Counted from the stretch's first letter, positions 25,651 to 35,276 are shown. The stretch is 50,927 bases of DNA from an uncultured bacterium (GCA_902780865.1 CACZHC010000009.1:1-50927), one strand, 5' to 3'. The notes: a model not told the origin generated them from the sequence alone. Numbers and translations are program-made.

Positions 25651-26381
25651 AATACCGTTATCTATACCAGACGAAGGACAACGAAAACAAGGAAGGCTGG
25701 ATAAATGCCAAGAGCCGCGAGAATGCATACGCTGAGCTTCGCAAGGCCGGCATCAGGCCGTATCGTGTGATCGGCGACGATCCGCTGAACTGGAAGCCGT
25801 ATGCTGCAGGCGCAGCCATCGTCCTTCTCGCCACAGCTCTCGCCGCCGTCCTTCTTGTTGGACGCGAGGACCGCAGGCCACATCCGCGCGCGCAACTCGT
25901 CGGCGATCGCGCCGTCATCGACGCAGGGGTCTATTCCGGGTGGACTAATGTTCTTTCCTCCGCGCTCGACCGGCAGCTCGCGCGGTATGCGCAGCCGGGT
26001 CGCTACGTCGAGCCGGAGGAGTTGACCGAGGCGGATTGCGCCGCGTTCACGGCGGAACTGGACGTGTCGGTCGCCTATGTCGCCGGCGAGCCGCCGGAGC
26101 ACCGCATGCTTAAGAACATTGTCGCGAAGATGCGTGAGGATATGCGCGCATACATCGCGGATGGCGGCGATGTCGTGGGGTACTTCGACTTCCTCGACGA
26201 ACGCCAGTCGCAGGAGCGCGAGTTTCGCGAGAAGGCGCTCGATACGGTCTATCGCGCCCCCGAGAGCTTGCGTGAACGTGCGTGGCTTGGCGTCAACGCC
26301 CGACTGAAGGACATGGGCATAGAGCCGCTTTCACGGCCTACGGGAATTCAGGAGCTTCCAGAGGAGAAGGAACAACAATGA
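25647..26381 (+). CDS. Single-pass membrane protein with a GspF-like N-terminal motif, unknown function
   Basis: 244 residues from GTG 25647 (GTGA overlap). The first 45 residues (YRYLYQTKDNENKEGWINA, then SRENAYAELRKAGIRPYRV) resemble the small N-terminal motif of GspF/PilC proteins, in which 'A.....A...LR..G..P' is typical, but the rest of GspF is absent. One membrane helix follows (AAGAAIVLLATALAAVLLVG at 54-73), then a charged, mostly helical domain. Its role in the ABC operon is unknown. The stop overlaps the next ATG. Confidence 0.6.
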   Translation: MKYRYLYQTKDNENKEGWINAKSRENAYAELRKAGIRPYRVIGDDPLNWKPYAAGAAIVLLATALAAVLLVGREDRRPHPRAQLVGDRAVIDAGVYSGWTNVLSSALDRQLARYAQPGRYVEPEELTEADCAAFTAELDVSVAYVAGEPPEHRMLKNIVAKMREDMRAYIADGGDVVGYFDFLDERQSQEREFREKALDTVYRAPESLRERAWLGVNARLKDMGIEPLSRPTGIQELPEEKEQQ

Positions 26382-28279
26382 GATATAGAATGGCCATTTT
26401 CGCATTAGCGACATCGCTTGCCGTATGCGACGCGGTGGCCGCTCCAGAGATTCTCGTTGGCGTCACAGGATATGGCGAAAGCCCGGAGTTCGGCGAGGTC
26501 GTGACGAACGGCGAGTGCAATCTTTTCGTCCAGTGGGGCCGTTGCGGGAATCTCATCCCCGGCGAATCGAAAATCATGGACGCGGCGCTTTTCGCGAAGG
26601 CGAAGGAGAATCGGATACGCGTGATGACGATCTATGGCCATCAGAACGGGCCGAAGACGAAAGCGTTGCGCGAGGCGTGGGGCGAGCTCTACCTCGGCAA
26701 CAACATCGGCGAGTTCGCAGGGTTTCTCTACCAGGACGAGAAGAGCTATTTCAAGAGCTGGCCCAAGTGCCGCGACCTGAAGGATGCGCACGACTGGCTC
26801 GTCGGGACGATGCTCGCGGGGCCGAAGAAGGCGCAGCTTGCGCGTCCCGAGGACGAGCGCGAGCCGTGCGTCTTCTCGACGAGCGGGTCGCCCCTCGCGT
26901 GCTACGAGCTCGAAGGCGGAATCGACATGATCTGCAACGAGATGTATGCAGTCGGATGCGGAGATATCGCTTTTGCCACTGCCGAGGCGCGTGGCGCGGC
27001 GCGTAGGCACGGGCGCGACAAATGGACGGCGTGGCTCGCGCACGAATGGCAGACGTGCTGGCCGCGTGTTCCCTACGGCGTCGCGCAGAAGCAGGATTCT
27101 CTCGAAATTGGCCTCAAGGAGATGTGGGTCATGGGAACATCGATGATGGTTCTCGAGTCCGGCTCCCAGACGACGCAGGCCCACCCATACACGCCGCCGG
27201 ACGGGACGATGGCGGAGTTCAAGTCGGAGAAGCAGGAGTACGACGGCGAAGTGCCGCGCGCCTACCGAAAGACCATGCGCGACTTCTACCGCTGGACGAA
27301 GGAGCATCCTCGCGCCGAAGGCGAGCCCGTAGTAGACGCCGCTTTGTTGATCGGCAACTTCGACGGATACGTTGGCATGACGTTCGACACGTTCGCAGTC
27401 TTCGGTCAGCACCACATTGCCGCGACGAACGCAAACTGGAGGTGCGGTGCGCCGGAGTTCACGTGGGAGGCCGCCATGGAAGAGTTCTTCCCGCGCCCGG
27501 TCGACGCTCTCAAACCCTTTGCAAACGGCTGGCTCGGCGGGACGCCACACGGGCAGCTGGACGTTATGAACGTCGACGACGACACGACCGTCGAGCAGCT
27601 CTCGCGCTACAAGGCCGTTGCCTTTGGCGGCTGGAACACGATGACGCCGAAGATCGCGGCTGTGCTTCAAGACTATGTTTCGGCTGGCGGCGAAGTCGTG
27701 CTTTGCGTCCCTCAGCTTTCCTCACGAGTTGATAGAGAGTTCTCGAACTATGCTGCCGACGATGTCGTGCAGGCCGTTCCAGGTGTAACCGTTAAGGCGC
27801 CTTATCTTTCAGAAGACATCCTGATTGTCGCGGCAAATGCGCCGCAGTTCCTGAAGGATGCGTACCCAGCGCATCTCTCCGCGAAGCTGCGCGTAGCCGA
27901 CGCCGAACTCGGGGAGAACGCCGTCGCCGTTGCGACAATGGGGAAGAAACCGTATCTCGTGCGCGCGGCGCACGGGAAGGGCGCGTTCTGGCTGTGCCTC
28001 GCGTGGGACTATCCGGCGGCGCGGCGCGAGCGCGAGGAATTTCCGTCGTTCAGGGGTTTTCGCCTCGATTTCTGGAAGACGCTTGTCGCTGGGGTCATCG
28101 ACTCCCTGCCTCGCCAGCGTCGCGTAACGGGCAAGGACTGCGACTACGTCAACTGGGCTGTATATCCAGACGGCACTCTCTATTTGCTCAACACCGACTG
28201 CGTCGGTCCTCGCTCCGTTCGTGTGAATGGAAGCGATGTGACGCTGTCGCCAAAGGAAATGAAGGAGGTTAGACCATGA
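26378..28279 (+). CDS. Secreted TIM-barrel-like protein, putative glycoside hydrolase (paralogue 1)
   Basis: 633 residues from the ATG at 26378 (ATGA overlap, GGAG upstream), with a signal peptide (MRYRMAIFALATSLAVCDAVA). The N-terminal two thirds look like a (beta/alpha)8 barrel with acidic residues at strand ends (LGNNIGEFAGF, GGIDMICNEMYAVG, WTAWLAHEWQTC). The C-terminal third resembles the glutamine-amidotransferase-like domain of GH42-type enzymes (AVAFGGWNTMTPKIAAVLQD, YVSAGGEVVLCVP). It is clearly paralogous to the next gene over its whole length. I do not recognise a named glycoside hydrolase family. Enzymatic activity on a polysaccharide is inferred from fold, secretion and the beta-helix neighbour. 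Confidence 0.65.
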   Translation: MRYRMAIFALATSLAVCDAVAAPEILVGVTGYGESPEFGEVVTNGECNLFVQWGRCGNLIPGESKIMDAALFAKAKENRIRVMTIYGHQNGPKTKALREAWGELYLGNNIGEFAGFLYQDEKSYFKSWPKCRDLKDAHDWLVGTMLAGPKKAQLARPEDEREPCVFSTSGSPLACYELEGGIDMICNEMYAVGCGDIAFATAEARGAARRHGRDKWTAWLAHEWQTCWPRVPYGVAQKQDSLEIGLKEMWVMGTSMMVLESGSQTTQAHPYTPPDGTMAEFKSEKQEYDGEVPRAYRKTMRDFYRWTKEHPRAEGEPVVDAALLIGNFDGYVGMTFDTFAVFGQHHIAATNANWRCGAPEFTWEAAMEEFFPRPVDALKPFANGWLGGTPHGQLDVMNVDDDTTVEQLSRYKAVAFGGWNTMTPKIAAVLQDYVSAGGEVVLCVPQLSSRVDREFSNYAADDVVQAVPGVTVKAPYLSEDILIVAANAPQFLKDAYPAHLSAKLRVADAELGENAVAVATMGKKPYLVRAAHGKGAFWLCLAWDYPAARREREEFPSFRGFRLDFWKTLVAGVIDSLPRQRRVTGKDCDYVNWAVYPDGTLYLLNTDCVGPRSVRVNGSDVTLSPKEMKEVRP

Positions 28280-31032
28280 CGGCTATTCTTGCGACATGTG
28301 CGATATTGGCGGCGTCGTCCGTCAGCGACAGGGGCGACAAGTTCACCGACGAAGAGCCGATCGCGCTCGAGCTCGGCGGAGCGACGCGCGAAGTCGAGTC
28401 GTGGCACCAGAGCAAGTGGAACGGACAGCAGCTTTCCATCACAAACGGCACTCTCGTCTTCACGAAGTCCGTGGGTGTCCACGGCGGCAAGATAAACGTC
28501 GGGCCCGATACCACGCTCAAGTTCGCGCGCGGATGCTCGCTTGGAACCGGACTTGGGGACGCGGGAACGCGCATCTTCGACATCGCGCCTGGCTCCCGTC
28601 TCGACATGGACGGGATTCGCTGGAACATGGACCACACGCGCGTCGTTCTGCCGAAGGGCGCGGAGTGGAACGCAGACCTTGAGCACTTCGAGCTCGCGGG
28701 AGCGATGAAGGACAATCTCTGGGACATCGCAGGCCGTGCCTCCTTCCCGCGCGGCATACGCCCCGCCAAAGCCGACTGGGGCCCAGCTCTCAAAGTGGTG
28801 CTGCACGAAGGCGGCGAACTGCTTCTCGGCGGACCTGTCTCGACGAACAGCACAAAGAAGTGCCGCCTCGATGTCGTTCTCGAGGGCGGCGTAGTCACGC
28901 TTTTCTGGAATGCGCAGATAGCCCCCGGCCTCGTCCGGCTCGCTCCCGGCGCGAAGGTCGAGATTCGCGTTGCCAAGGGTGTGGACTTCGATGAGTCTGC
29001 GATTGACGTTCCCGACGACGCGACGCTTGCGGTGACGCGCGACGTTCCTGTGCCGGAGGGGCTGCCATTGCGCTATTCGCTGACTGTGAAATACGATAGG
29101 ACGGGGCGTAGTTGGTGGATCTACGCCGATGCCTACAAGGACGAAATAGCCGAATGGCACGTGACATACCCGAATCCCGACATCGAGGCAGAATCAAAGA
29201 CCGAGACCGCGAAGCCGACCGACACGGTTTTCCGCCGTCGCTTCCCGAAAGGCGCGGGTCCGTGGAAGGTGTTAGTTGAGATAACGAACAAGAAGGGTGA
29301 CAAGGACGTACAGGCCGTCACCGTGGCGCGGCCTGAGAAGGTCGTAGTGCAGCCAGCTCCGAACGAGCTCGTGATGGTAGGGCAATGCGGCTACGGCGTC
29401 GCCACCAACTTGGTGCGCGACATCCTCAAGGACGACCTCTGCAACCTCTACGTCGGTTGGAACGGCGCTGCGAAGACGTTGCCGCGGAAGGCCCCAGAAG
29501 ACATCCAGGAGGACTGGGCGCAGGCGATCAAGGACCGCAAGATGTGGTCGATGAGCATTTACGCCGGAGACGACGAGAAGCTGCAGAAGGAGATCAGCGA
29601 CGCCTACGAAGGGCGCTACCTCGGCAACAACTGCGGCGAATATGCGAGCTTCATGTACCAGGGGCGCGATGTGTGCGGAATACCCATGGACCTCGACCTT
29701 GCGTCGGCGAGGGACCGTTTCGTGAACCGTTATTGCGGCAAGGCCGCCTTTGGATGGCTCGCGAAGTTCCCGTGGGTGTTCTCCACGTGCGGTGCGGCGC
29801 TTTCGTGCTACGAGCTCGCGGGCGGCATAGACTTCATCTGCAACGAGCAGTGGGCCATTGGCGCGATGAACGTCGCCCATACGTCGGCCGAGGCGCGCGG
29901 CGCGGCCCGCAAGTGGGGCCCAGAGTACTGGTGTGCGTGGAACGCCCACGAGTGGCAGACGTGCGGACTTCCATACCGCACCGAGCAGAAGTACGACTCG
30001 TGCCTCGTCGGGTTCTTGCAGGAATACGTCTTCGGCACGTCGATGATTGTGCTGGAGTCGGGTGCGCAGGGCAAGCAGGCGTGGCAGTACACCTCGGATT
30101 TCAAGGGCCAGCCGAAGGAGGAGCGCGCGAAGGAGGGGTATGACGGCTATGTCGCGCAGCACTACCGCGACGTGACGAAGAAGTTCTACGAATGGGTGAA
30201 GGCGAATCCGCGCGACAAGGGAACGCCAGAGACCAAGATCGCGATGGCGCTTGGCAACCTCGACGCATATCTTGGGCAGAACGGCGGCTTCACGGTGTGG
30301 AGCCAGCACGACAACGCCAAGACGAATGCGGCGCTTTGGAAGTACGGTGCGCCGGAGAAGACGCAGGCGCTGATCGAGGACATTTTCTTCCCGCGTCCAA
30401 AGGACCTCGTTGAGCCGTTCGGCAACAGCTGGCTCGCCGGCACGCCCTACGGACAGGCCGACGTGATGCAGATCGACGACGATTCCTCGATTGCGGACTT
30501 GAAGCGCTACGATCTGCTTGTGTTTGGCGGGTGGAATACGATGACGCCGCACGTGAAGGATCTGCTCGAGCGCTATGTCAATGCGGGCGGCACTCTCGTA
30601 ATGTCGCGCCCGGAGCTCACTACGCGCCTCGACCGCGACTTCGTCGGCTATACCGACGCCGACCTAATGGCGCCGTTCGGCTTCCTGCCGCCCGAGGGTA
30701 AGGACGACGAGTTCATTGAGAAGCAGTTTGGCAAGGGACGCTATTTCCTGTTCACGGGCCGCAAGTTCCCCGCTGCGACGAAGGAAGGTCGCGCCGCGTA
30801 TGAAGCGCTTGTACGGCGCCTCGCTTCCGAAGTGAAGCAGACGGTGCGCCTTTTGGGCGATGGCGATGCGCCGCCACCGGACTGCATCACCTACGCCGTC
30901 TACCAGAGCAAGATGTACTTCCTCAACATGGACACCCGCCGCGAGAGGAAGTTCTCGTACGAAATCGGCGGCAAGCGTTCCGAAATGACGCTTGCCCCCT
31001 GCGAGATCAAAGTCGTCAGCAGGGGGGAGTGA
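28276..31032 (+). CDS. Secreted TIM-barrel-like protein with N-terminal beta domain (paralogue 2)
   Basis: 918 residues. A short signal-like start (MTAILATCAILAASS) is followed by about 370 residues of beta-rich sequence with no obvious family. From about residue 375 it parallels the upstream paralogue: LGNNCGEYASFMYQG, GGIDFICNEQWAIG, WNAHEWQTCG, YVFGTSMIVLESG, FFPRPKDLVEPFGNSWLAGT, LLVFGGWNTMTPHVKDLLE. The shared residues (the E of NNxGE, the E of ICNE, HEWQTC, VLESG) are the best candidates for an active site. The extra beta domain may bind substrate. Both genes are coupled by ATGA, consistent with a duplication followed by loss or gain of the N-terminal domain. Confidence 0.65.
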   Translation: MTAILATCAILAASSVSDRGDKFTDEEPIALELGGATREVESWHQSKWNGQQLSITNGTLVFTKSVGVHGGKINVGPDTTLKFARGCSLGTGLGDAGTRIFDIAPGSRLDMDGIRWNMDHTRVVLPKGAEWNADLEHFELAGAMKDNLWDIAGRASFPRGIRPAKADWGPALKVVLHEGGELLLGGPVSTNSTKKCRLDVVLEGGVVTLFWNAQIAPGLVRLAPGAKVEIRVAKGVDFDESAIDVPDDATLAVTRDVPVPEGLPLRYSLTVKYDRTGRSWWIYADAYKDEIAEWHVTYPNPDIEAESKTETAKPTDTVFRRRFPKGAGPWKVLVEITNKKGDKDVQAVTVARPEKVVVQPAPNELVMVGQCGYGVATNLVRDILKDDLCNLYVGWNGAAKTLPRKAPEDIQEDWAQAIKDRKMWSMSIYAGDDEKLQKEISDAYEGRYLGNNCGEYASFMYQGRDVCGIPMDLDLASARDRFVNRYCGKAAFGWLAKFPWVFSTCGAALSCYELAGGIDFICNEQWAIGAMNVAHTSAEARGAARKWGPEYWCAWNAHEWQTCGLPYRTEQKYDSCLVGFLQEYVFGTSMIVLESGAQGKQAWQYTSDFKGQPKEERAKEGYDGYVAQHYRDVTKKFYEWVKANPRDKGTPETKIAMALGNLDAYLGQNGGFTVWSQHDNAKTNAALWKYGAPEKTQALIEDIFFPRPKDLVEPFGNSWLAGTPYGQADVMQIDDDSSIADLKRYDLLVFGGWNTMTPHVKDLLERYVNAGGTLVMSRPELTTRLDRDFVGYTDADLMAPFGFLPPEGKDDEFIEKQFGKGRYFLFTGRKFPAATKEGRAAYEALVRRLASEVKQTVRLLGDGDAPPPDCITYAVYQSKMYFLNMDTRRERKFSYEIGGKRSEMTLAPCEIKVVSRGE

Positions 31033-31036
31033 TTGC

Positions 31037-32557
31037 ATGAAGACTTTGCTGTCGGTTCTTGCTGTCGCGTGGAGCGGGGCGATTTTCGCAGGTACGCCTG
31101 TCGAATACGAGCAGTTCGGCGCGAAGGGTGACGGCAAGACCGACGACCGCGCGGCCATAATCGCCGCGCACGAGGCCGCAAACCGATTGGGCGCGAGCGT
31201 CAGGGCGAAGGACGGCGCGACCTACTACGTGGCCTCGGATGTAGGTACTGCCGTCGTGAAGACCGACGTCGACTTCGGAACGGCGAAGTTCGTCATCGAC
31301 GACACGAAGGTAAAGAAGGTGTACTCGCCGCTTTTTTGCGTCGAGGCGGGGTCTCCAAAGTTCTCCGTGGAGGGCGTCAAGTCGCTGAAGAAGGGGCAGA
31401 CGAATCTCGGCGTGCGGCTTCCGTCGGATTGTCTCGTGAAGGTCGTTGACGACAAGGTGAAGCGCTACATACGATTTGGCCCGAACCAGGACAACGGTCA
31501 CGACCAGCAGGAGATGGCCTTGGTTTCGATGGAAGGCGAAATAGACGGGGGCACCCCGCTCGTCTGGGACTATCCCGAGATTACCGCAATCGAGGCGTTT
31601 CCGATAGACGACGCGACTTTGACGATAAAGGGCGGCGTGTTCGTCACGATTGCGAACCAGGCCGAGTCGCGGTATCGCTACCACCACCGCGGCATTGTCG
31701 TGAACCGTTCCAACGTCGTCCTCTCGGATCTTCGCCACGAGATCACCGGCGAGCTTGACCACGGCGCGCCGTACGCGGGGTTCATCGTCATCTCGCATTG
31801 CGCCAACGTTACGGTCAGGGGCTGCGTGCTGTCAGGGCACCGTACATACGAGACGATAGGGTCGGCAAACGTTTCAGTGCCGATGGGCTCCTACGACCTG
31901 AGCGTCGGCAACGCGGTCAACATCTCGTTTATCGACTCGCGTCAGATAACTGACATCAACGACTCGCGATATTGGGGCATCTTCGGCTCAAGCTACTGCA
32001 AGAACATCCTTTTCGACGGCTGCGAGTTCTCTCGGTTTGACGCCCACATGGGCGTTGCCAACGCGACGATCCGCAACTCGAAACTCGGCTACATGGGCAT
32101 CCACGCGATTGGCTTCGGCACTTTCCTCGTCGAGAACACGACCGTCTCTTCAAAATGCCTTGTGGAACTGCGTTCCGACTACGGCAGCACATGGGACGGA
32201 GACTTCGTGATCAGGAACTGCACGTTCGTCCCGTATGGCGGGAAACCCAAGGCGGGCAGCGTCTTCGCAGGGTGGAACGATGGCCAGCACGACTTCGGGT
32301 ACGTGTGCCGGTTGCCGAGGAAAGTCACGATCGACGGACTTTTCGTCGACGATGCGAACCATCCCGAGAAGTATGCTGGCCCGACCATCTTCGGCGCCTT
32401 CAACCCGAAGATGAAGGACGAGACTTATGTAGAGAAGTTTCCGTATGTCCCGACCGAGGAGGTCGTTCTCTCCAATATCCGCACAGCGAGCGGAAAGCCG
32501 CTTTGCGTCAGTCCAAACGAATGGATGTTCCGAAACACGAAGATTGTGCGGAAGTAG
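31037..32557 (+). CDS. Secreted right-handed beta-helix protein, pectate-lyase/GH28-like
   Basis: 506 residues from the ATG at 31037, with AGGGGGGAG upstream and a signal peptide (MKTLLSVLAVAWSGAIFA). The first domain begins FGAKGDGKTDDRAAI, the hallmark N-terminal turn of pectate-lyase-3/GH28-type beta helices, which act on polysaccharides. Repeating short strands follow (VVLSDLRHEITG, VTVRGCVLSGHRTYE, ILFDGCEFSRFDAHMGV, ATIRNSKLGYMG, FLVENTTVSS). The GH28 catalytic Asp triad is not evident, so a lyase, esterase or binding role is possible. It is the last gene of the 22714 transcription train. Confidence 0.78.
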   Translation: MKTLLSVLAVAWSGAIFAGTPVEYEQFGAKGDGKTDDRAAIIAAHEAANRLGASVRAKDGATYYVASDVGTAVVKTDVDFGTAKFVIDDTKVKKVYSPLFCVEAGSPKFSVEGVKSLKKGQTNLGVRLPSDCLVKVVDDKVKRYIRFGPNQDNGHDQQEMALVSMEGEIDGGTPLVWDYPEITAIEAFPIDDATLTIKGGVFVTIANQAESRYRYHHRGIVVNRSNVVLSDLRHEITGELDHGAPYAGFIVISHCANVTVRGCVLSGHRTYETIGSANVSVPMGSYDLSVGNAVNISFIDSRQITDINDSRYWGIFGSSYCKNILFDGCEFSRFDAHMGVANATIRNSKLGYMGIHAIGFGTFLVENTTVSSKCLVELRSDYGSTWDGDFVIRNCTFVPYGGKPKAGSVFAGWNDGQHDFGYVCRLPRKVTIDGLFVDDANHPEKYAGPTIFGAFNPKMKDETYVEKFPYVPTEEVVLSNIRTASGKPLCVSPNEWMFRNTKIVRK

Positions 32558-32569
32558 CCGTCCAGGCTT

Positions 32570-32580
32570 TATGCTATAAT
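32570..32580 (+). promoter_or_regulatory. Extended -10 promoter of the M16 peptidase gene
   Basis: TATGCTATAAT, identical to the elements at 22696 and 41400; 9 nt separate it from the ATG at 32590, predicting a leader of about 2 nt. Confidence 0.7.
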
Positions 32581-32589
32581 GTCATTTCA

Positions 32590-33861
32590 ATGCAAGCAGG
32601 GCAATCACCGATGAATTCACCGAAACTGTACACACTCGCCAATGGGCTCAGGCTCGTTCTCGTGCCGTGCGAGGCCGAGAGCGCCGCCGTCGGAGTGTTC
32701 GTGTCGAGCGGTTCGCGCCACGAGACTGCGAAGACCGCCGGCATATCCCACTTCATAGAGCACATGCTCTTCAAGGGGACTCCGACGAGAAGGCCAATCG
32801 ACATCACCCGCGCGATAGAGGGTCGCGGCGGCAACTTCAACGCGATGACGGGCGAAGAGGCGACGTGCTACTTCGCGCATCTTCCCGACGACTATCTCGG
32901 CGAGGCGGTCGACATACTCTCCGACATGTATCTCCGCGCGACTATTCCGGCCGACGAGTTCGCCCGCGAGAAGCAGGTCGTGATCGAGGAGATCAAGATG
33001 TATGCCGACGAGCCGGATGCCGTCGCGATGGAGAACCTGCAGCGGAACCTCTTCCCCAAGTCCATGCTCGGTTCGCCCGTTGCGGGGAGCGAAAAATCGC
33101 TCGCGCCGATGAAGCCGGGAGACCTCAAGAGCTACATAAAGTCGCACTACCGCGCGGACAACACGGTTGTCGTAATCGCGGGTAGCTTCGACGCGCAAAA
33201 GGCTCTTGCGCTCGTCGAGAAGTCCTTTAGGCCCCTAAAGGCGCGGCAAATGCGCCGCGCCGCCGCAAGCAGGGATTCCTTCGGCTCGGTCGTGCCGTCC
33301 ATGACGGCGAAGAAGGACATCCACCAGACGCAGCTTGCGCTCGGCTACCGCACGTTTGGCATCCGCGACCGCCGCAAATACGCGGCAACCGTGCTTGACG
33401 CGATTCTCGGGCGCGGAATGTCCTCGCGACTTTTCCAGGAAGTACGTGAGAAGAGGGGGCTTAGCTATGACATCGCCTCGCGCATGCAGCTCTTCAAGGA
33501 CGCTGGCATGTTCACCGTGACGGCTGGGCTTGACGCCTCCAAGGCGAAGCTTGCGCTTTCGACGATCGAGCGCGAGCTGAGGAAGGTGTGCGAGAAGAAG
33601 GTCTCCGCCGCAGAACTTGCCCGCGCAAAGGAATTTCTCGTCGGCAACTTCCGGCTTTCGCACGAGAGGGTTACGTCGAAGCTTTTCTTCTACGGGCAGA
33701 CGATGCTCTCGTTCGGACGCCTCATGTCGCCGGACGAGCAGGTCGCTGGGATAAAGGCTGTCACCGCCGCCGACGTGCAGGCGGTCGCAAAGGCAATTTT
33801 CAGGCCGTGCAACAGGAGCATCAGCTGGGTCGTTCCCGGCGGAAGGGAATCTTCAAAATGA
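32590..33861 (+). CDS. M16-family zinc peptidase
   Basis: 423 residues, the standard length of single-domain-pair M16B peptidases (mitochondrial processing peptidase beta-like). The inverted zinc motif HFIEH is at 54-58, and the distal glutamate is expected in the REKQVVIEEI helix. The second half has the usual inactive M16 C domain with the conserved R/Y segment (GRGMSSRLFQEVREKRGLSY). There is no signal peptide, so it probably acts in the cytoplasm or is loosely exported, degrading peptides. The start at 32590 fits the promoter geometry; ATG 32611 is an alternative. Confidence 0.92.
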   Translation: MQAGQSPMNSPKLYTLANGLRLVLVPCEAESAAVGVFVSSGSRHETAKTAGISHFIEHMLFKGTPTRRPIDITRAIEGRGGNFNAMTGEEATCYFAHLPDDYLGEAVDILSDMYLRATIPADEFAREKQVVIEEIKMYADEPDAVAMENLQRNLFPKSMLGSPVAGSEKSLAPMKPGDLKSYIKSHYRADNTVVVIAGSFDAQKALALVEKSFRPLKARQMRRAAASRDSFGSVVPSMTAKKDIHQTQLALGYRTFGIRDRRKYAATVLDAILGRGMSSRLFQEVREKRGLSYDIASRMQLFKDAGMFTVTAGLDASKAKLALSTIERELRKVCEKKVSAAELARAKEFLVGNFRLSHERVTSKLFFYGQTMLSFGRLMSPDEQVAGIKAVTAADVQAVAKAIFRPCNRSISWVVPGGRESSK

Positions 33862-35165
33862 GATTTATGCGGATTTTTGTTGTACTTGCGGTGGCTCAGT
33901 CGCTTTCTGTTGGGCTTGCGGCTCCCTTCGGCGTTCGCCTCGGTGAGCGGATAGGGGATCCCGTCCCCGCGCTGACGGCGGAGAGTCTTGAGCTGTTTAT
34001 GCTGACGAATCACATCTCAGAGTTGGATCGCCTTTCCTCCGGGCCGCGGCGTCGCCCTGCAGAAGTCGACTTGTCGCGGCCGCTGATGGGTGTCTCGAGG
34101 ACTGATGTTGAAATAGACCAAGACGGCGTCGGTTATGAGTTTGCGATTCGAGGACGCTTTCGCAGAGGTCTTGCGAGGGAAGAGAGTCTTCGCAAAATTG
34201 AGGCGCTCCGCAAGGATGTTGAGCATGAATGTGGCTTCAAGTTGAACGATTATTCTTTTTCTGCTTCACGAGTTGCCTTTTTGGGAAGAGGTGGCAGACA
34301 GAGGACGCTGCCCTCGGACACTGTTGGCGGAGAAGGTCGCGGTCCAGAGTTGTGGACAGACCTTGACAGCGTTGTAGCTGATTCCGTGACGACTTGTGAC
34401 GGAATGTGCGTGTCTATTTGTTGCGGCGTAAACACGTCTTCGTCAAGCGAGGCAGGAGCGAGCGGAATGGACTCGCCGGTCAACGTCACCGTTAGATTTC
34501 TTCTTGTCAATGTACTTCGGAAGGCGGAAGATCGCGCGGCTGCAGAACGCCAGCTTGTCGCGGACAGGAAGAAGAGTGCGAAGACCGCCCGCATCAGGGA
34601 GGTCTTCGGCGTGGAATTTGGGAAACCAACGCAGACGCCCACAAACGAACTGACAAAGGCGCATTATGAGACATGGACGCATGGCGCTAATGGAGAAAAG
34701 AAGAACCATGCCAGGCATAATTACTGGAAGACGAGTCTTAAGGACTTCAAGGATTTGCAAGTTCCGTTTGTAGACGAAATTTCTGTCGCTTATTCGTATG
34801 AGACTCTGCGCGCACACGAAGCGGGTGGTGAGGGAAATGTCTTGAAGGATGTCGATACGCTGGAAGTGATACGACGCTTGGACAATTTTGCGCTCGGAAT
34901 GAACAAGAATTACGGCATCGCTCTGCACAGGAGACCTATTCCTGCCGATAAAAAGGAGAGGTGGCTAAGAGACAGGCGTTTTGCCAATGATAATGATTAT
35001 GTTCACTATGATTTCCGAAACGACTATGTGAGTGTGAACTTATATTTCTATCTCAAAGAGGGCCGGGTCACATTTACACTGGAAGACAGTTCTGTTTCGG
35101 AAGCCATTAGGGACGAGGGCTGGGAAGCCATCTCTGAAAAGGCCAAGGACACAGAGGGCGAGTGA
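33858..35165 (+). CDS. Secreted protein of unknown function
   Basis: 435 residues from the ATG at 33858, overlapping the peptidase stop (ATGA). A signal peptide (MRFMRIFVVLAVAQSLSVGLA) is followed by a mixed alpha/beta protein with a Cys pair region (TTCDGMCVSICCGVN, about 175-190) and a charged helix (RKAEDRAAAERQLVADRKKS). I see no recognisable family. Codon use and base composition are a little more AT-rich than in the peptidase. It could be a substrate or partner of the peptidase, but only adjacency suggests it. Confidence 0.65.
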   Translation: MRFMRIFVVLAVAQSLSVGLAAPFGVRLGERIGDPVPALTAESLELFMLTNHISELDRLSSGPRRRPAEVDLSRPLMGVSRTDVEIDQDGVGYEFAIRGRFRRGLAREESLRKIEALRKDVEHECGFKLNDYSFSASRVAFLGRGGRQRTLPSDTVGGEGRGPELWTDLDSVVADSVTTCDGMCVSICCGVNTSSSSEAGASGMDSPVNVTVRFLLVNVLRKAEDRAAAERQLVADRKKSAKTARIREVFGVEFGKPTQTPTNELTKAHYETWTHGANGEKKNHARHNYWKTSLKDFKDLQVPFVDEISVAYSYETLRAHEAGGEGNVLKDVDTLEVIRRLDNFALGMNKNYGIALHRRPIPADKKERWLRDRRFANDNDYVHYDFRNDYVSVNLYFYLKEGRVTFTLEDSSVSEAIRDEGWEAISEKAKDTEGE

Positions 35166-35276
35166 CAGAGATCCTCGTTGTCGCCTTGTTCCAATTTCGC
35201 AAGTCGCGTTGACCTTTAGTAGCGCAGACCTCTTTATCGCATAAAGCTTTATTTAGACTATAACAGGTCTCGCCAT
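35166..35276. other. Intergenic region between convergent genes
   Basis: Contains the perfect 12-bp palindrome ATAAAGCTTTAT (35241-35252) inside a wider AGACCT (35226-35231)/AGGTCT (35265-35270) inverted repeat. It could be a weak bidirectional terminator; no gene seen. Confidence 0.35.
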
